Of a stretch of DNA of 64,000 nt, positions 25,621 through 36,820 are shown one piece after another. Source of the DNA: SIAQ01 sp964484265 (lineage in GTDB: Bacteria > Planctomycetota > Planctomycetia > Gemmatales > Gemmataceae). The notes beneath the pieces were generated by a model. The model made no database searches. It saw only the letters and a list, made by a program, of their open reading frames with translations, and was not told where the DNA came from. A program made the translations under genes and the position numbers. The DNA is taken from NCBI GenBank assembly GCA_964484265.1, contig CAZAFH010000006.1, positions 1 through 64,000 of the forward strand. Reading direction: 5' to 3'. How positions within the stretch are numbered: the first letter of the stretch is position 1; each line of letters opens with the position of its first letter.

Positions 25621-26949
25621 ATGACCGACACCAAATTGATCGAACCGCGCACGCTCAAGGGCTTTCGCGATTATCCGCCCGAACTCATGATTCCGCGCGA
25701 GTGGATGCAGGAGCAGGCACGCCGAGTCTATCGCAGCTATGGTTTCGCGCCGATCGACACGCCGGCCCTGGAATACACCGAGATCCTGCTCGGCAAGGGC
25801 GGCGAGGAAACCGACAAGCAGCTCTACCGCTTCAATCACCACGACCACGACATCGCGCTGCGCTTCGACCTGACGATCCCGTTCGCCCGCTTCGCCGCCC
25901 AGCACATCAACACGCTCGGCACGCCGTTCAAACGCTATCACTTGGGCCCGGTCTGGCGCGGCGAAAACACGCAGAAGGGCCGATATCGCGAGTTTTGGCA
26001 GTGCGACTTCGACACCATCGGCACGACGTCGAACGCCGCTGACATCGAAGTCGCGCTGGTGATTCACGACTTGATGCGGGCGCTCAAGCTCGAGCGCTTC
26101 GTCATCCACGTCAACAATCGGCTCGTGCTCAATGGCTTGCTGGAGGAACTTGGTCTCGCCGGACAGACCGCGGCAGTGCTGCGTTGCCTCGACAAGCTGA
26201 CGAAAGTGAGCCGCGCGGACGTGCAGAGGGAAATGGCGGACCGCGCAGGCGTGACGGCCGAGCAATCGAGCCGATTGCTCGATCTCGTGCAGACGACGGG
26301 GACAAACGCCGAGATACTGGATCGTCTCAAACGCGAATTCGGCGCAAACGCCAAAGCGGGCGATGGCGTCCGCCGACTGGAAGAACTTCTCGCCGCCACG
26401 GCGAAGGCGGGCATCCCCGAAGGCATGATCGCGCTCGATCTCTCAATCGCGCGCGGGCTCGATTACTACACCGGAACCGTATACGAAACATTTCTGTCCG
26501 ATCTTCCTCGTATCGGCTCGGTCTGCTCCGGCGGCCGCTACGACAACCTCGCCGGACTTTACACCAAGCAGCATCTGCCCGGCGTCGGCGCGTCGCTGGG
26601 ATTGGATCGGCTTCTCGCGGCACTCGAAGAATTGAAGCTCCTGCAAAAAGTCGGAACGCCAGCGCCCGTGTTCATCGTGCAGTTCACCGCGGACCGCATC
26701 GGCGAGTATCAAGCGATGGCGCGGCGGCTGCGCGAACACGGCATTGGCGTCGAAGTCTATCCCGATGCCAAAAAGCTCGGCCCGCAATTCCAATATGCCG
26801 AGAAACGCGGCTTCAAGATCGCGCTCATCGCCGGGCCTGACGACTTCAGCAACGGCACGTGGAACGTAAAGGACCTGGCAAAACGCGAGGAGAAGAAGGG
26901 CATCCCCGATGCGGATGTGCTTGGCGTCATACGCGGGATGTTGGGGTGA
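25621..26949 (+). CDS. hisS: Histidyl-tRNA synthetase
   Basis: 442 residues from the ATG at 25621; the frame is open upstream but that part is repeat DNA. Class II motifs: motif 2 FRYHLGPVWRGE-like (KRYHLGPVWRGENTQKGRYREFWQCDFD) and the histidine-specific motifs LDYYTGTVYE and CSGGRYDNLAG. The C-terminal anticodon-binding domain begins at about residue 345. Standard length. It charges tRNA-His. No clear Shine-Dalgarno is visible in the 15 bases upstream. Confidence 0.96.
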   Translation: MTDTKLIEPRTLKGFRDYPPELMIPREWMQEQARRVYRSYGFAPIDTPALEYTEILLGKGGEETDKQLYRFNHHDHDIALRFDLTIPFARFAAQHINTLGTPFKRYHLGPVWRGENTQKGRYREFWQCDFDTIGTTSNAADIEVALVIHDLMRALKLERFVIHVNNRLVLNGLLEELGLAGQTAAVLRCLDKLTKVSRADVQREMADRAGVTAEQSSRLLDLVQTTGTNAEILDRLKREFGANAKAGDGVRRLEELLAATAKAGIPEGMIALDLSIARGLDYYTGTVYETFLSDLPRIGSVCSGGRYDNLAGLYTKQHLPGVGASLGLDRLLAALEELKLLQKVGTPAPVFIVQFTADRIGEYQAMARRLREHGIGVEVYPDAKKLGPQFQYAEKRGFKIALIAGPDDFSNGTWNVKDLAKREEKKGIPDADVLGVIRGMLG

Positions 26950-26958
26950 TTTGCCTTT

Positions 26959-27074
26959 GCCGCTTGCGGCTTAGCGCTCAACAGGTTGTTTCCGAATTCA
27001 TGGCGATTGTTGCGATCGCGCGATGGCGCGATGGCGCGGGGTGCAATATTGTTGAGCGCTAAGCCGCAAGCGGC
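26959..27074. repeat. Hairpin, GCTTGCGG/CTTAGCG family, long loop
   Basis: Arms 26959-26981 and 27051-27074 with a 69-base loop that itself contains a tandem GCGCGATG repeat. It lies between the convergent hisS and tyrS genes. Confidence 0.85.
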
Positions 27075-27082
27075 AGACCTCT

Positions 27083-28357
27083 CTAAGTTTTGACAATCAC
27101 GAGATAATTATTCTTCTTGCCTCGCTGCAGCACCAGCACTTCGCCTTCGAGAAAATCGGCGGCGGTCACGGTCGGATTGTCGCCCGCGGCAGGCGGTTTG
27201 CCGTTGAGCTTCACGCCTTTCTGGGCGATCTGTCGGCGAGCATCGCCTTTGGATGGGCACGCGCCAGTGCGCACGAGCAGATCGATGACCGACAGCGGCG
27301 CGCCAGCCAATTCATGCGGCGTGACGGCGATCGACGGCACATCCGCCGCCAGTTGTTTCAGCAGCGACACCTCCAGTGAAGCGATGTCGCCGGAGAAGAG
27401 CGCGGCCGAGGCTTTCCTGGCGTTCTCCATTTCCGTTTTGCCATGCACCAGCGTGGTGATTTCCTGGGCGAGTGCCTTCTGCGCGACGCGCTCGCCGGTG
27501 CCGACTTGCTGGTCGAGTTCCTTGATGGCGGGTTCGTCGAGCAGCGTGAACCAGCGCAGAAAGCGCGACACGTCGGCGTCGGCCATGTTGATCCAGAACT
27601 GGTAGAAGGCGTACGGCGAGGTTTGCTTCGGGTCGAGCCAGATGGCGCCTTTTTCGCTTTTGCCCATCTTCTTGCCTTCGGAATTCGTGAGCAGCGGCAT
27701 GGTGATGCCAAACGCCTCGCCGCGATCGATTCGGCGAACCAGGGCGATGCCCTCGCAGATATTGCCCCATTGATCCGACGCGCCGCACTGGATCTTGCAC
27801 CCATGCCGGCGGTAGAGTTCGAGGAAGTCGGTCGCTTGGAGGAGCATATAGGTGAATTCCGTATAGGAAATTCCCGTACCTTCCTTGTCGAAGCGTTTCT
27901 TGACGGAATCCTTGTGGATCATCTCGTTGACGGAAAAATGCTTGCCGATGTCGCGCAGAAATTCGAGCAAGCGGAATTCGCCTAGCCAATCGATATTGTT
28001 GACGAAGATCGGCGGCGGCCCGTCGCCCTGGCTGAGGAACCCTTCGATCTGGGCACGCATGGCGTCGCCGCGCAGGCGGACGGTGTCGATGGTTTCGAGG
28101 ACGCGCTCGTCGGATTTGCCCGACGGATCGCCGATGAGGCCCGTCGCGCCGCCGATGAGCACGATGATCTGATGCCCGGCCCGGCGAAAATGGCGTAGCG
28201 CCATCAGCGGAATCAAGCTGCCGGCGTGCAGGCTTGTCGCCGTCGGGTCGAAACCGATGTACATCGGAAATTTGTTCGTTTCGAGCACGCTGGCCAGATT
28301 GTCGGCGGTCGCCTGATGGACAAGCCCGCGCCAGGTCAATTCAGTGAAAACGTTCAT
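27083..28357 (-). CDS. tyrS: Tyrosyl-tRNA synthetase
   Basis: 424 residues from the ATG at 28357 (AAGGA upstream); the seven preceding codons come from a non-ATG start. Class I features: DPTATSLHAGSLIPLMALRHF (a divergent HIGH box), GGATGLIGDPSGK, tyrosine-pocket QCGASDQWGN, and GKKMGKSEKGAIWL as the KMSKS box. An S4 RNA-binding domain occupies the last 60 residues (DLLVRTGACPSKGDARRQIAQKGVKLNGK). It is the long-form (TyrZ-like) enzyme. Convergent with hisS. Confidence 0.95.
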   Translation of the reverse strand: MNVFTELTWRGLVHQATADNLASVLETNKFPMYIGFDPTATSLHAGSLIPLMALRHFRRAGHQIIVLIGGATGLIGDPSGKSDERVLETIDTVRLRGDAMRAQIEGFLSQGDGPPPIFVNNIDWLGEFRLLEFLRDIGKHFSVNEMIHKDSVKKRFDKEGTGISYTEFTYMLLQATDFLELYRRHGCKIQCGASDQWGNICEGIALVRRIDRGEAFGITMPLLTNSEGKKMGKSEKGAIWLDPKQTSPYAFYQFWINMADADVSRFLRWFTLLDEPAIKELDQQVGTGERVAQKALAQEITTLVHGKTEMENARKASAALFSGDIASLEVSLLKQLAADVPSIAVTPHELAGAPLSVIDLLVRTGACPSKGDARRQIAQKGVKLNGKPPAAGDNPTVTAADFLEGEVLVLQRGKKNNYLVIVKT

Positions 28358-28435
28358 GCCGAGTCCTTGTGTAGGCAAAAGTCCAGGAGTTCCGTGTTCA
28401 AACTATGAAATCCACGCCTTCGGTGCGCCGCAGAC

Positions 28436-30678
<2,243 letters not shown>

Positions 30679-30682
<4 letters not shown>

Positions 30683-31263
30683 GATGAGGCAGGCTCGCTC
30701 CAGAGAGTTCGAATACGCTGCAGCTTTCGCTTGACGGTGCGCGGCGCGCAGCTCAGGCGCTCGGCTATCTCGTCCACCGAGTACCCTTCCATCTTACTCA
30801 AGGCGATGGTGCGCAGCACTTCGTCATCCAGAAGAGCGAGCAATTCGTGCAGCGTGTCGGCGATTTGCAGAGCGAATTCGGGCGTCGGCTCGCGAACGAT
30901 GATTTCGTCAAGGCGTGCGCCGGATCCCTGCTCGACCTTTACCTTGCCGCCGCGCTTGTCGCGCCGCTCGTGGCGAACGTAGTCGGCCGATTTGTGCGAA
31001 GTGATCGCGACCAGGAGAGCCCAGAGTCCTTCGCGATCGACCATCTGTGGAAAGCGGCCTTGCTGGGCGCCGAGGCAGAAGCTCTTGAACGCGCTGAGGG
31101 CCACGTCCTCCTCGTCGGCTGCCCGCCGCGGCGCGTCGCGCAGCTTCTTCCGTGCCAACTGAACCAGCTGCTGGAAGTACGCCTGCCAAAGCTTCTCCAC
31201 GGCAGCCGCTTCCCCGGCCTTCATACCAGCAATCCATTGCGTGACGGCTTCTTCGACCCGCAT
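30679..31263 (-). CDS. ECF-type sigma factor paired with the kinase
   Basis: 194 residues. Region 2 is at about 25-90 (AVEKLWQAYFQQLVQLARKKL, VALSAFKSFCLGAQQGRFPQ, LWALLVAITSHKSADYVRHERRDKRG) and region 4 at about 135-190 (DEVLRTIALSKMEGYSVDEIAERLSCAPRTVKRKLQRIRTLW). This is the PF07638-like ECF subfamily that planctomycetes encode next to membrane Ser/Thr kinases. Its stop overlaps the kinase start (ATGA at 30679-30682), so the two are translationally coupled and the kinase probably controls the sigma factor by phosphorylation, a known design for this subfamily. Confidence 0.94.
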
Positions 31264-31618
31264 CGAAAACTCTCAAAAGGTGCATGGTAGAGCGACACCA
31301 AAGCTCTGGCCGTGCCCCTTCCCAAATATAGGGCCGCGCCGAATGCCGTCAACTTACTGGATTGGCGATTCCCATCGTAGCCATCTCGCTCCGCGAGATG
31401 GATTGCACTTTGTTCGGCGAGCCCGGAGCGTCAGCGACCGGAGAGAATAAACGGCCTATTTTCGTTCCTCCGGTCGCTTACGCTTCTGGCTCGCCAAATC
31501 CATCACGCGGTCTACGCAGAAATTTTTAAAAAAATGGCTACATCATGTCCCCTGGGTGAGTCCTTTGGCGAGTCCTCTTGTGTAACGATTCCTTTCCAAC
31601 CAACAAGAGGTCAAACCG
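31264..31618. repeat. Gene-free gap with inverted repeats
   Basis: 355 bases between divergent genes. 31371-31401 is a GTAGCCATC(A/T)CGCTCCGCG-family arm with a degenerate partner at 31498-31512. 31416-31443 and 31468-31495 form a pair of the GGCGAGCC..GGAGCGTCAGCGACCG family, also seen at 33372, 36710 and 56711. The last 60 bases before 31619 are less structured and include the AGAGG Shine-Dalgarno of the next gene. Confidence 0.75.
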
Positions 31619-33202
31619 ATGTTCAAGCAAAATCGAATTCTGAATGGATTAAAAGACTGGTACCGCTCGCTGCTGGCCCCATCCCGTCGGCCGTGTCAGC
31701 CGATTCGCCGAAGCCAGGCGTTGAAGGTGGAGGCACTGGAAGAGCGAGCCTTGATGACGGCGGGCCTGTTCTTCAGCGTCGTCGATTCCACTCCGCCCGC
31801 CGCGGCTTCCCCTCAACCGGTGCTCATGGTCCTTTCCAATCAAGATTTCTGGTACCAGGACTACAGCGAAACGCGAAACGCGTTGATCGACGCTGGCCTG
31901 AGAGTCGAAGTCGCCGCCGACACGATGAACCAATGTGTCCCGCACGCGGGGTCCGGGCAAGGCGACGACGGCGGTATCGTCACGCCTGAGCGAACGCTCG
32001 CGGAAGTGGACGCCGGCGATTATTCCGCCGTCGTCTTCGTCGGCGGCTGGGGGGCTTCGTCTTACCAGTACGCCTTCGAGGGAACCTACAGCCAATCCGC
32101 CTACAATGGCACGTTCGAGAGCCGTGCGGAAGTCAATCGGCTCATCAACGACTTCGTGGATCAAGACAAATACGTCACCGCGCTCTGCACGGGAGTCACC
32201 GTGCTCGCGTGGGCGCGGGTGGATGGGCAGAGCCCGCTCGAAGGCCGAACCGTGACGGGCTACGCGGGCTGGATGCCCGACTCGACGAGCGCAAGCGGCG
32301 CGTACCAGGGCTATCAGCTTGCCAGCTGGCATGTGGAGAACAACGGCGCTACCATGCTGCGCTCCGGCGCAATCGGCGATCCGTCCACGTCCGCCGACGA
32401 CGTTTGGGTGGACGGCAAGATCATCACGGCCGAGGACTGGCGCGCGGGCTACGCCATGGGACAGACTCTCGCCGAGAGGTTGATTGCTGAGGCTCGCGAA
32501 AATACGCCTGCATCGGCTGAGCCTCGCCATGTGTTGATGGTCATTGGCAACGCCGACTTCTTCTACCGGGAATACGCCGAGCCTCGTCAGGCCTTGGCCG
32601 AGGCCGGCTTCGTCGTGGAGGTGGCCGCCGCCAACGCCGGCGCTTGCTATCCGCATGCGGGCACGGGAGAAGGATCCGACGGCGGTCTGGTCATGGCCGA
32701 CTTCGCGCTCGCGGACGTGGATTCCGCGCGCTACGAGGCCATCGTCTTCGTCGGCGGTTGGGGCGCGTCGCAGTACCAGTACGCCTACTCCGGAACCTAC
32801 GACAATAGCTACTACAACGGCGCCTCGGAGCTCAAGCAAATCGTCAACGAGCTGATCAACGATTTTGTCGATCAGGATAAGTACGTCGCCGCCATCTGCC
32901 ATGGCGTCAGCGTCCTGGCCTGGGCACGCGTCGATGGCACGAGCCTGCTGGACGGCGTCACCGTCGCCGGCCATGCACGCGGCGCACCGGCCGGCACCTA
33001 TGAAGGCGTCCACTACGGATACTTCGAGCAGACCAACGATTGGCACATCCAAACCAACGGCGGCGTGGTCCTGCCTTCGGGTTCGGTCGGCGACACTAGC
33101 ACCACCGCAGATGACGTCTGGGTTGATGGCAAAATCATCACCGCCGAGAATGACGAGGCTGCCCACCGCTTCGGCGAAGTGCTCGTGGAGGAATTGAGAT
33201 AG
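31619..33202 (+). CDS. Secreted protein with two tandem DJ-1/PfpI domains
   Basis: 527 residues. Residues 30-46 (ALKVEALEERALMTAG) are the LExLExRxLL-type tag found at the N-terminus of many exported planctomycete proteins. Two homologous class-I amidotransferase-like domains follow: about 66-290 and 300-527. Each has VLMVL/VLMVI..DF(W/F)Y, VEVAA, PHAG(S/T)G.GDDGG, VVFVGGWGASSYQY, and a nucleophile elbow: domain 1 TALCTGVTVLAWA, domain 2 AAICHGVSVLAWA. Only the second has the usual Cys-His pair, so domain 1 may be catalytically altered. ADDVWVDGKIITAE occurs in both. Related enzymes are glyoxalase III-like, deglycase or chaperone. Substrate unknown. Confidence 0.9.
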   Translation: MFKQNRILNGLKDWYRSLLAPSRRPCQPIRRSQALKVEALEERALMTAGLFFSVVDSTPPAAASPQPVLMVLSNQDFWYQDYSETRNALIDAGLRVEVAADTMNQCVPHAGSGQGDDGGIVTPERTLAEVDAGDYSAVVFVGGWGASSYQYAFEGTYSQSAYNGTFESRAEVNRLINDFVDQDKYVTALCTGVTVLAWARVDGQSPLEGRTVTGYAGWMPDSTSASGAYQGYQLASWHVENNGATMLRSGAIGDPSTSADDVWVDGKIITAEDWRAGYAMGQTLAERLIAEARENTPASAEPRHVLMVIGNADFFYREYAEPRQALAEAGFVVEVAAANAGACYPHAGTGEGSDGGLVMADFALADVDSARYEAIVFVGGWGASQYQYAYSGTYDNSYYNGASELKQIVNELINDFVDQDKYVAAICHGVSVLAWARVDGTSLLDGVTVAGHARGAPAGTYEGVHYGYFEQTNDWHIQTNGGVVLPSGSVGDTSTTADDVWVDGKIITAENDEAAHRFGEVLVEELR

Positions 33203-33579
33203 GCCAAACTAATTATACTACGCGCGGCCGGGATTAACACATTGTCCGAGCCGCGCACGCAGCGCAGCGGAGTAAGCGTCTGTTTGCCAAACCGCTTACT
33301 CCGCTGCGCTGCGTGCGCGGCTCGGAAACGTCCAATTTGCCAGCGCTATGTATTCGGAAGGTCCAAGGTTCGGCGAGCTGGGAGCGTCAGCGACCGGAGA
33401 AAGTTTCCTGTTTCTCCAGTCGCTGACGCTCCTGGCTCGCCAAGCGACATTCCGGGAAGATCAGGCAGAATGGGCTGATTCGCACGATTACGAATTCGCA
33501 TTGACTGGGCGCAGCCGTCCGCTATGAGAGAAGGGCTTCGGAACCCTGGGCACTTTCTCCAGCTACGGGATAATGTGGG
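33203..33579. repeat. Gene-free gap with perfect 33-bp hairpin
   Basis: 377 bases. 33246-33278 and 33293-33325 are a perfect 33-bp inverted repeat with a 14-base loop (CCGAGCCGCGCACGCAGCGC at the 5' end). 33372-33402 and 33411-33441 form a second pair of the GGCGAGC..GGAGCGTCAGCGACCG family with an 8-base loop. Together they could fold into two consecutive stable hairpins after the DJ-1 gene. No coding potential. Confidence 0.85.
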
Positions 33580-34359
33580 ATGGCTGCAAACTCTGCAAAG
33601 ACGATTACACTTTCGCTCGGCAGGCGCGTGGTATGCGATTTCCTCACGCTCAGCAAACCGATTCCGCTCGTTACGGTGCAGAAGGAAATGGACGTCGCCA
33701 GCGTCGCCGCCGCCCGCAACCAACTGACGCAACGTCCAAGCTGGAGCGCGATCATGACCAAGGCGTACGCCAAGGTCGTGTCGGCACGGCCGGACTTGCG
33801 GCGTTCCTATCTCTCGTTTCCGTATGAACGTCTTTACGAATACCCCAAGACGACGGTCGACGTCGTTTGCGAATCGGTCATCGATGGCGAAGCGGTGCTG
33901 GTCACCGTTCCGCTCAAAAGGCCCGACACGCGCCCGCTGCTCGATTTCGATCGCCGGCTGGACCTATCACGCAAAGACCCGGTCGCGAAGATTCGGCGAT
34001 ATCGCCGGGCTCGGCTCTTCGCACGTCTGCCGCGTTTCATCCGGAACCCGCTCTGGTGGTTCACGCTCAATAGCTTCGGATTCGTCCGGCGACAGAATTT
34101 CTGCACCTTCGGCGTGACGAGCGTCGGCAACTGGGGCGTGGAATCGCTCCGCCCGCTCGCGCCGTGGACGACCCTCCTGCACTACGGAACCATCCAAGAC
34201 AACGGCAAGGTCAATGTCCGCCTGACCTACGATCATCGCGTACTGGATGGCTCAGGGCCTTCGTTTGCACTCGTCGAAATGGAGCGCACGCTGCAAACCG
34301 AACTCGTCGCCGAGCTAAACGCGATGGCCGACGTGTCGGAACTTCGGAAAGCAGGGTAA
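33580..34359 (+). CDS. Free-standing 2-oxoacid-dehydrogenase-type acyltransferase
   Basis: 259 residues. The fold is that of the E2p catalytic domain / chloramphenicol acetyltransferase: VTVQKEMDVASVAAARNQL, SWSAIMTKAYAKVVSARPDLRRSYL and the catalytic motif VNVRLTYDHRVLDGSGPSFALVE, where the histidine of DHRxxDG is the general base. FCTFGVTSVGNWGVESLRPL is the second conserved strand (TxSsvG). It lacks the lipoyl and peripheral-subunit domains of real E2 enzymes, so it is not a dehydrogenase component. Its stop is 2 bases before the ATG of the SDR gene, so both are co-translated. It may acylate an alcohol or amine made by the next enzymes, an inference. Confidence 0.85.
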   Translation: MAANSAKTITLSLGRRVVCDFLTLSKPIPLVTVQKEMDVASVAAARNQLTQRPSWSAIMTKAYAKVVSARPDLRRSYLSFPYERLYEYPKTTVDVVCESVIDGEAVLVTVPLKRPDTRPLLDFDRRLDLSRKDPVAKIRRYRRARLFARLPRFIRNPLWWFTLNSFGFVRRQNFCTFGVTSVGNWGVESLRPLAPWTTLLHYGTIQDNGKVNVRLTYDHRVLDGSGPSFALVEMERTLQTELVAELNAMADVSELRKAG

Positions 34360-34361
34360 CG

Positions 34362-35372
34362 ATGATCCTCTGGCATGGACGCACGATAGCGATCACGGGC
34401 GCGACGGGATTCGTCGGCTCGCACGCGGCACTGGAGATGCGCCAGGCCGGCGCCAATGTCGTCGCCTTGACGCGCGCAACGTCTGACGTGCGCCGGCTTC
34501 GCAAAGCCGGAATCCGCTGCGCCGCTGCCTCGCTCGACGACACTCGCGGACTGACCGAGGTCTTGCGCGGGAGCGAATTCGTAATCCACGCCGCCGGCGC
34601 CGTCGGGTTCGATGACGACTGGACGACCTACACGCGCGTCAACCTGGACGGCACGCGCAATCTGCTCGCGGCGGCGAAGCAGGCGGGAGTACGGCGATTT
34701 CTGCACGCGAGTTCGATCGTCGCCGTCGGCGGGGCCGAGGAACCTCGCCCGCTCGACGAGTCCGCGGCATGGAACCTTGGATCGCTGCATGTACCGTACG
34801 TGACGACAAAGCGCTGGGCCGAGGAAGCGGCTCTCGGCGCGAGCTGCGCAAGTATGGACGTGATCGCGGTCAATCCGGCAAGTGTCATCGGTCCGGACGA
34901 CTTTACGGAGAGCGAATTCGGCCTTCTGTGCAAGCGATTCTGGAAACGGCGCATCCCGTTTTTTTTCGGCGGCGGGAACAACTACGTCGATGTTCGCGAC
35001 GTCGCCAAGGGAATCCGCCTCGCGCTCGAAAGAGGCAGGCCAGGCGAACGCTATCTGCTCGCCGGCGAAAATCGGCTGAACCATGCCTTTTTCGGCGACA
35101 TGAGCCGCGTGGCTCGCCGAGCGATTCCGCGCGTGCGTCTGCCGAATTGGACTGCGTCTTTCATTGGCGTCGTCAATGACTGGGTCCGAAGCGGCGCAGG
35201 CAAACGGCCTTATCTAACGGCGACTCAGGTGAATTTGATCGGGTGGTACTTTTTCTTCAGCGCCGATAAAGCAACGCGCGAGCTTGGCTTTCGCGCTCGT
35301 CCGCTGGCGGAGACCCTCGCCGACACGCATGCGTTTTGGATGGCGTCATCCCAACGGCGCAGCGCGGCCTAA
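34362..35372 (+). CDS. NAD(P)-dependent epimerase/3-beta-HSD-type SDR (paralogue 1)
   Basis: 336 residues from the ATG at 34362, 2 bases after the acyltransferase stop. Rossmann motif ITGATGFVGSHAALEM at residues 9-24; VIHAAGAVGFDDDW; SSIVAVGGAEE and active-site YVTTKRWAEEAAL (YxxxK). KRFWKRRIPFFFGGGNNYVDVRDVAKG is shared with the next SDR gene, as is the C-terminal ATRELGFRARPLAETLADT. Extended SDRs of this type include 3-beta-hydroxysteroid dehydrogenase-like and dihydroflavonol reductase-like enzymes. Tandem paralogues suggest one pathway. Membrane association is not evident. Confidence 0.9.
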   Translation: MILWHGRTIAITGATGFVGSHAALEMRQAGANVVALTRATSDVRRLRKAGIRCAAASLDDTRGLTEVLRGSEFVIHAAGAVGFDDDWTTYTRVNLDGTRNLLAAAKQAGVRRFLHASSIVAVGGAEEPRPLDESAAWNLGSLHVPYVTTKRWAEEAALGASCASMDVIAVNPASVIGPDDFTESEFGLLCKRFWKRRIPFFFGGGNNYVDVRDVAKGIRLALERGRPGERYLLAGENRLNHAFFGDMSRVARRAIPRVRLPNWTASFIGVVNDWVRSGAGKRPYLTATQVNLIGWYFFFSADKATRELGFRARPLAETLADTHAFWMASSQRRSAA

Positions 35373-35390
35373 TCAGTTTTCCGATTTTAA

Positions 35391-35590
35391 CCACAAAAAG
35401 ACTAACCACGGATAACACCGACGACACGGATAAATACAGTCGGAGGTAGACAAAGAGACACGTGAAGAAATCGGCGGATAGTAGTTCGAATTGCCACGAA
35501 TGGGGGCAGTATTGAATACACGAAGTTCCTTCTATCCTCCCATCTTTTCCTGCATTTATCCGTGTCCATTCGTGTTATCGGTGGTTCAAA
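35391..35590. repeat. Inverted repeat, CCACGGATAACAC family
   Basis: Arm 35404-35437 (ACCACGGATAACACCGACGA core) pairs with 35551-35586 (inverted: ATTTATCCGTGTCC). The pair surrounds 113 bases between the two SDR genes. A second pair of this family at 43338-43374 and 43779-43815 brackets a 440-base gap. Confidence 0.8.
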
Positions 35591-35624
35591 AGAATTCTTG
35601 ATTGTCGCCCGGAGGACCATCGCC

Positions 35625-36698
35625 ATGCAACCGGATCCGCGCTACTGGCTCGGCAAGCGCGTCTGCGTCACGGGGGGGACGGGCTTTCTCGGCTGGCACA
35701 TCGCCTCGCTGCTGCGTTCACTTTCCGCCAGGGTTCGCGTGTTCGGACTAAAGCCAAAATCTCCGCGATTGGCGACGCTCCTGGCGTCCTACGAATGCCA
35801 GTTCGGCGACATTTGCGACGAGGCCGCCGTGCGTGAAGCGATAGTTGATTGCGAGGTCGTCATCCACACTGCCGGTCCGGTCGCGGTGTGGGGTTCGGTA
35901 CTGGCACGCATGTGCGAGATTCACGAAGCGGGGACGCGCAACGTCGTGGCGGCGCTGGCCGCGGGCGCTCGGCTTGTACACACTTCCAGCGTCGTGGCCG
36001 TCGGCGCTTCGCGCGGAATTTATCCGCTGCACGAGGATTCGCCGTTTACCCTGAAAAACCTGAATGTCGAATATGTTCACGCCAAACGCAATGCCGAGGG
36101 GATCGCCTTGAAGGCCGCGGCGGCAGGGCGCGATGTCGTTGTCGTCAATCCGTCTTATCTGGTGGGACCGGAGGATTTTGAACGCTCGGTCATGGGCCGA
36201 TTCTGCGAACGATTCTGGAAGCGAAAGATACCGATCCTGCCGCCAGGCGGATTGAACTTCGTGGACGTTCGCGACGTAGCGATCGGGCACTTGCTCGCCG
36301 CGGAGCGAGGCGAATCAGGGCGGCGCTATATCCTCGGCGGCAGCGATCGATCGATCGCCGAGTATGCGCGAGAGCTTGCCGAGGTCGCAGCGATGCCGGC
36401 AACCTGGCGGCCGACGATACCGGCGTGGCTTCTTTCGAGTTTGGCACTGTTCGCTGAGGCGAGGGCGACGATCACCAAGCGGGAGCCGCACCCATCCTTG
36501 CGGTATGCGCGTTTGAACTGGTACAACTGGTTCTACGATTCGTCCCGCGCGTTTCAGGAACTCGGCTTTCGCGCGCGTCCCTTGCTCGAGACGCTCGCCG
36601 ACACTTATCGCTGGCATTGCGACGAAGGGATCGTTCATGCCGCGGAGCGCGATCGCGATTCCGGGCAAGCGCCGAATCAGCCGCGCCGGGCCGCGTGA
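35625..36698 (+). CDS. NAD(P)-dependent epimerase/3-beta-HSD-type SDR (paralogue 2)
   Basis: 357 residues from the ATG at 35625 with GGAGG 10 bases upstream; upstream codons in the frame lie in repeat DNA. VTGGTGFLGWHIASLL is the nucleotide-binding motif; SSVVAVGASRG and YVHAKRNAEGIAL carry the active site (YxxxK). GPEDFERSVMGRFCERFWKRKIP and FQELGFRARPLLETLADTY align with the upstream SDR. The protein is about 20 residues longer at the C-terminus. Membrane-hydrophobic patch at about 275-290 (PAWLLSSLALFAEAR). Likely acts in the same pathway as paralogue 1 and the acyltransferase. Confidence 0.9.
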   Translation: MQPDPRYWLGKRVCVTGGTGFLGWHIASLLRSLSARVRVFGLKPKSPRLATLLASYECQFGDICDEAAVREAIVDCEVVIHTAGPVAVWGSVLARMCEIHEAGTRNVVAALAAGARLVHTSSVVAVGASRGIYPLHEDSPFTLKNLNVEYVHAKRNAEGIALKAAAAGRDVVVVNPSYLVGPEDFERSVMGRFCERFWKRKIPILPPGGLNFVDVRDVAIGHLLAAERGESGRRYILGGSDRSIAEYARELAEVAAMPATWRPTIPAWLLSSLALFAEARATITKREPHPSLRYARLNWYNWFYDSSRAFQELGFRARPLLETLADTYRWHCDEGIVHAAERDRDSGQAPNQPRRAA

Positions 36699-36820
36699 TT
36701 GCGATGGGTTTCTCCAGTCGCTCGCGCTCCTGGCTCGCCAGACAACGCATTCGACGATTGACAAAGGCGCTGCGGTAGCGTACCCTGAAAGGTGAAGAGA
36801 TTTTTTTTCAGGGGCGTTGA

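Noticed and set aside
31649..33166. 505-codon minus-strand frame opposite the DJ-1 gene
   Set aside because: Antisense of a tandem-duplicated gene with strong motifs; the frame survives only because of GC-rich codon bias.
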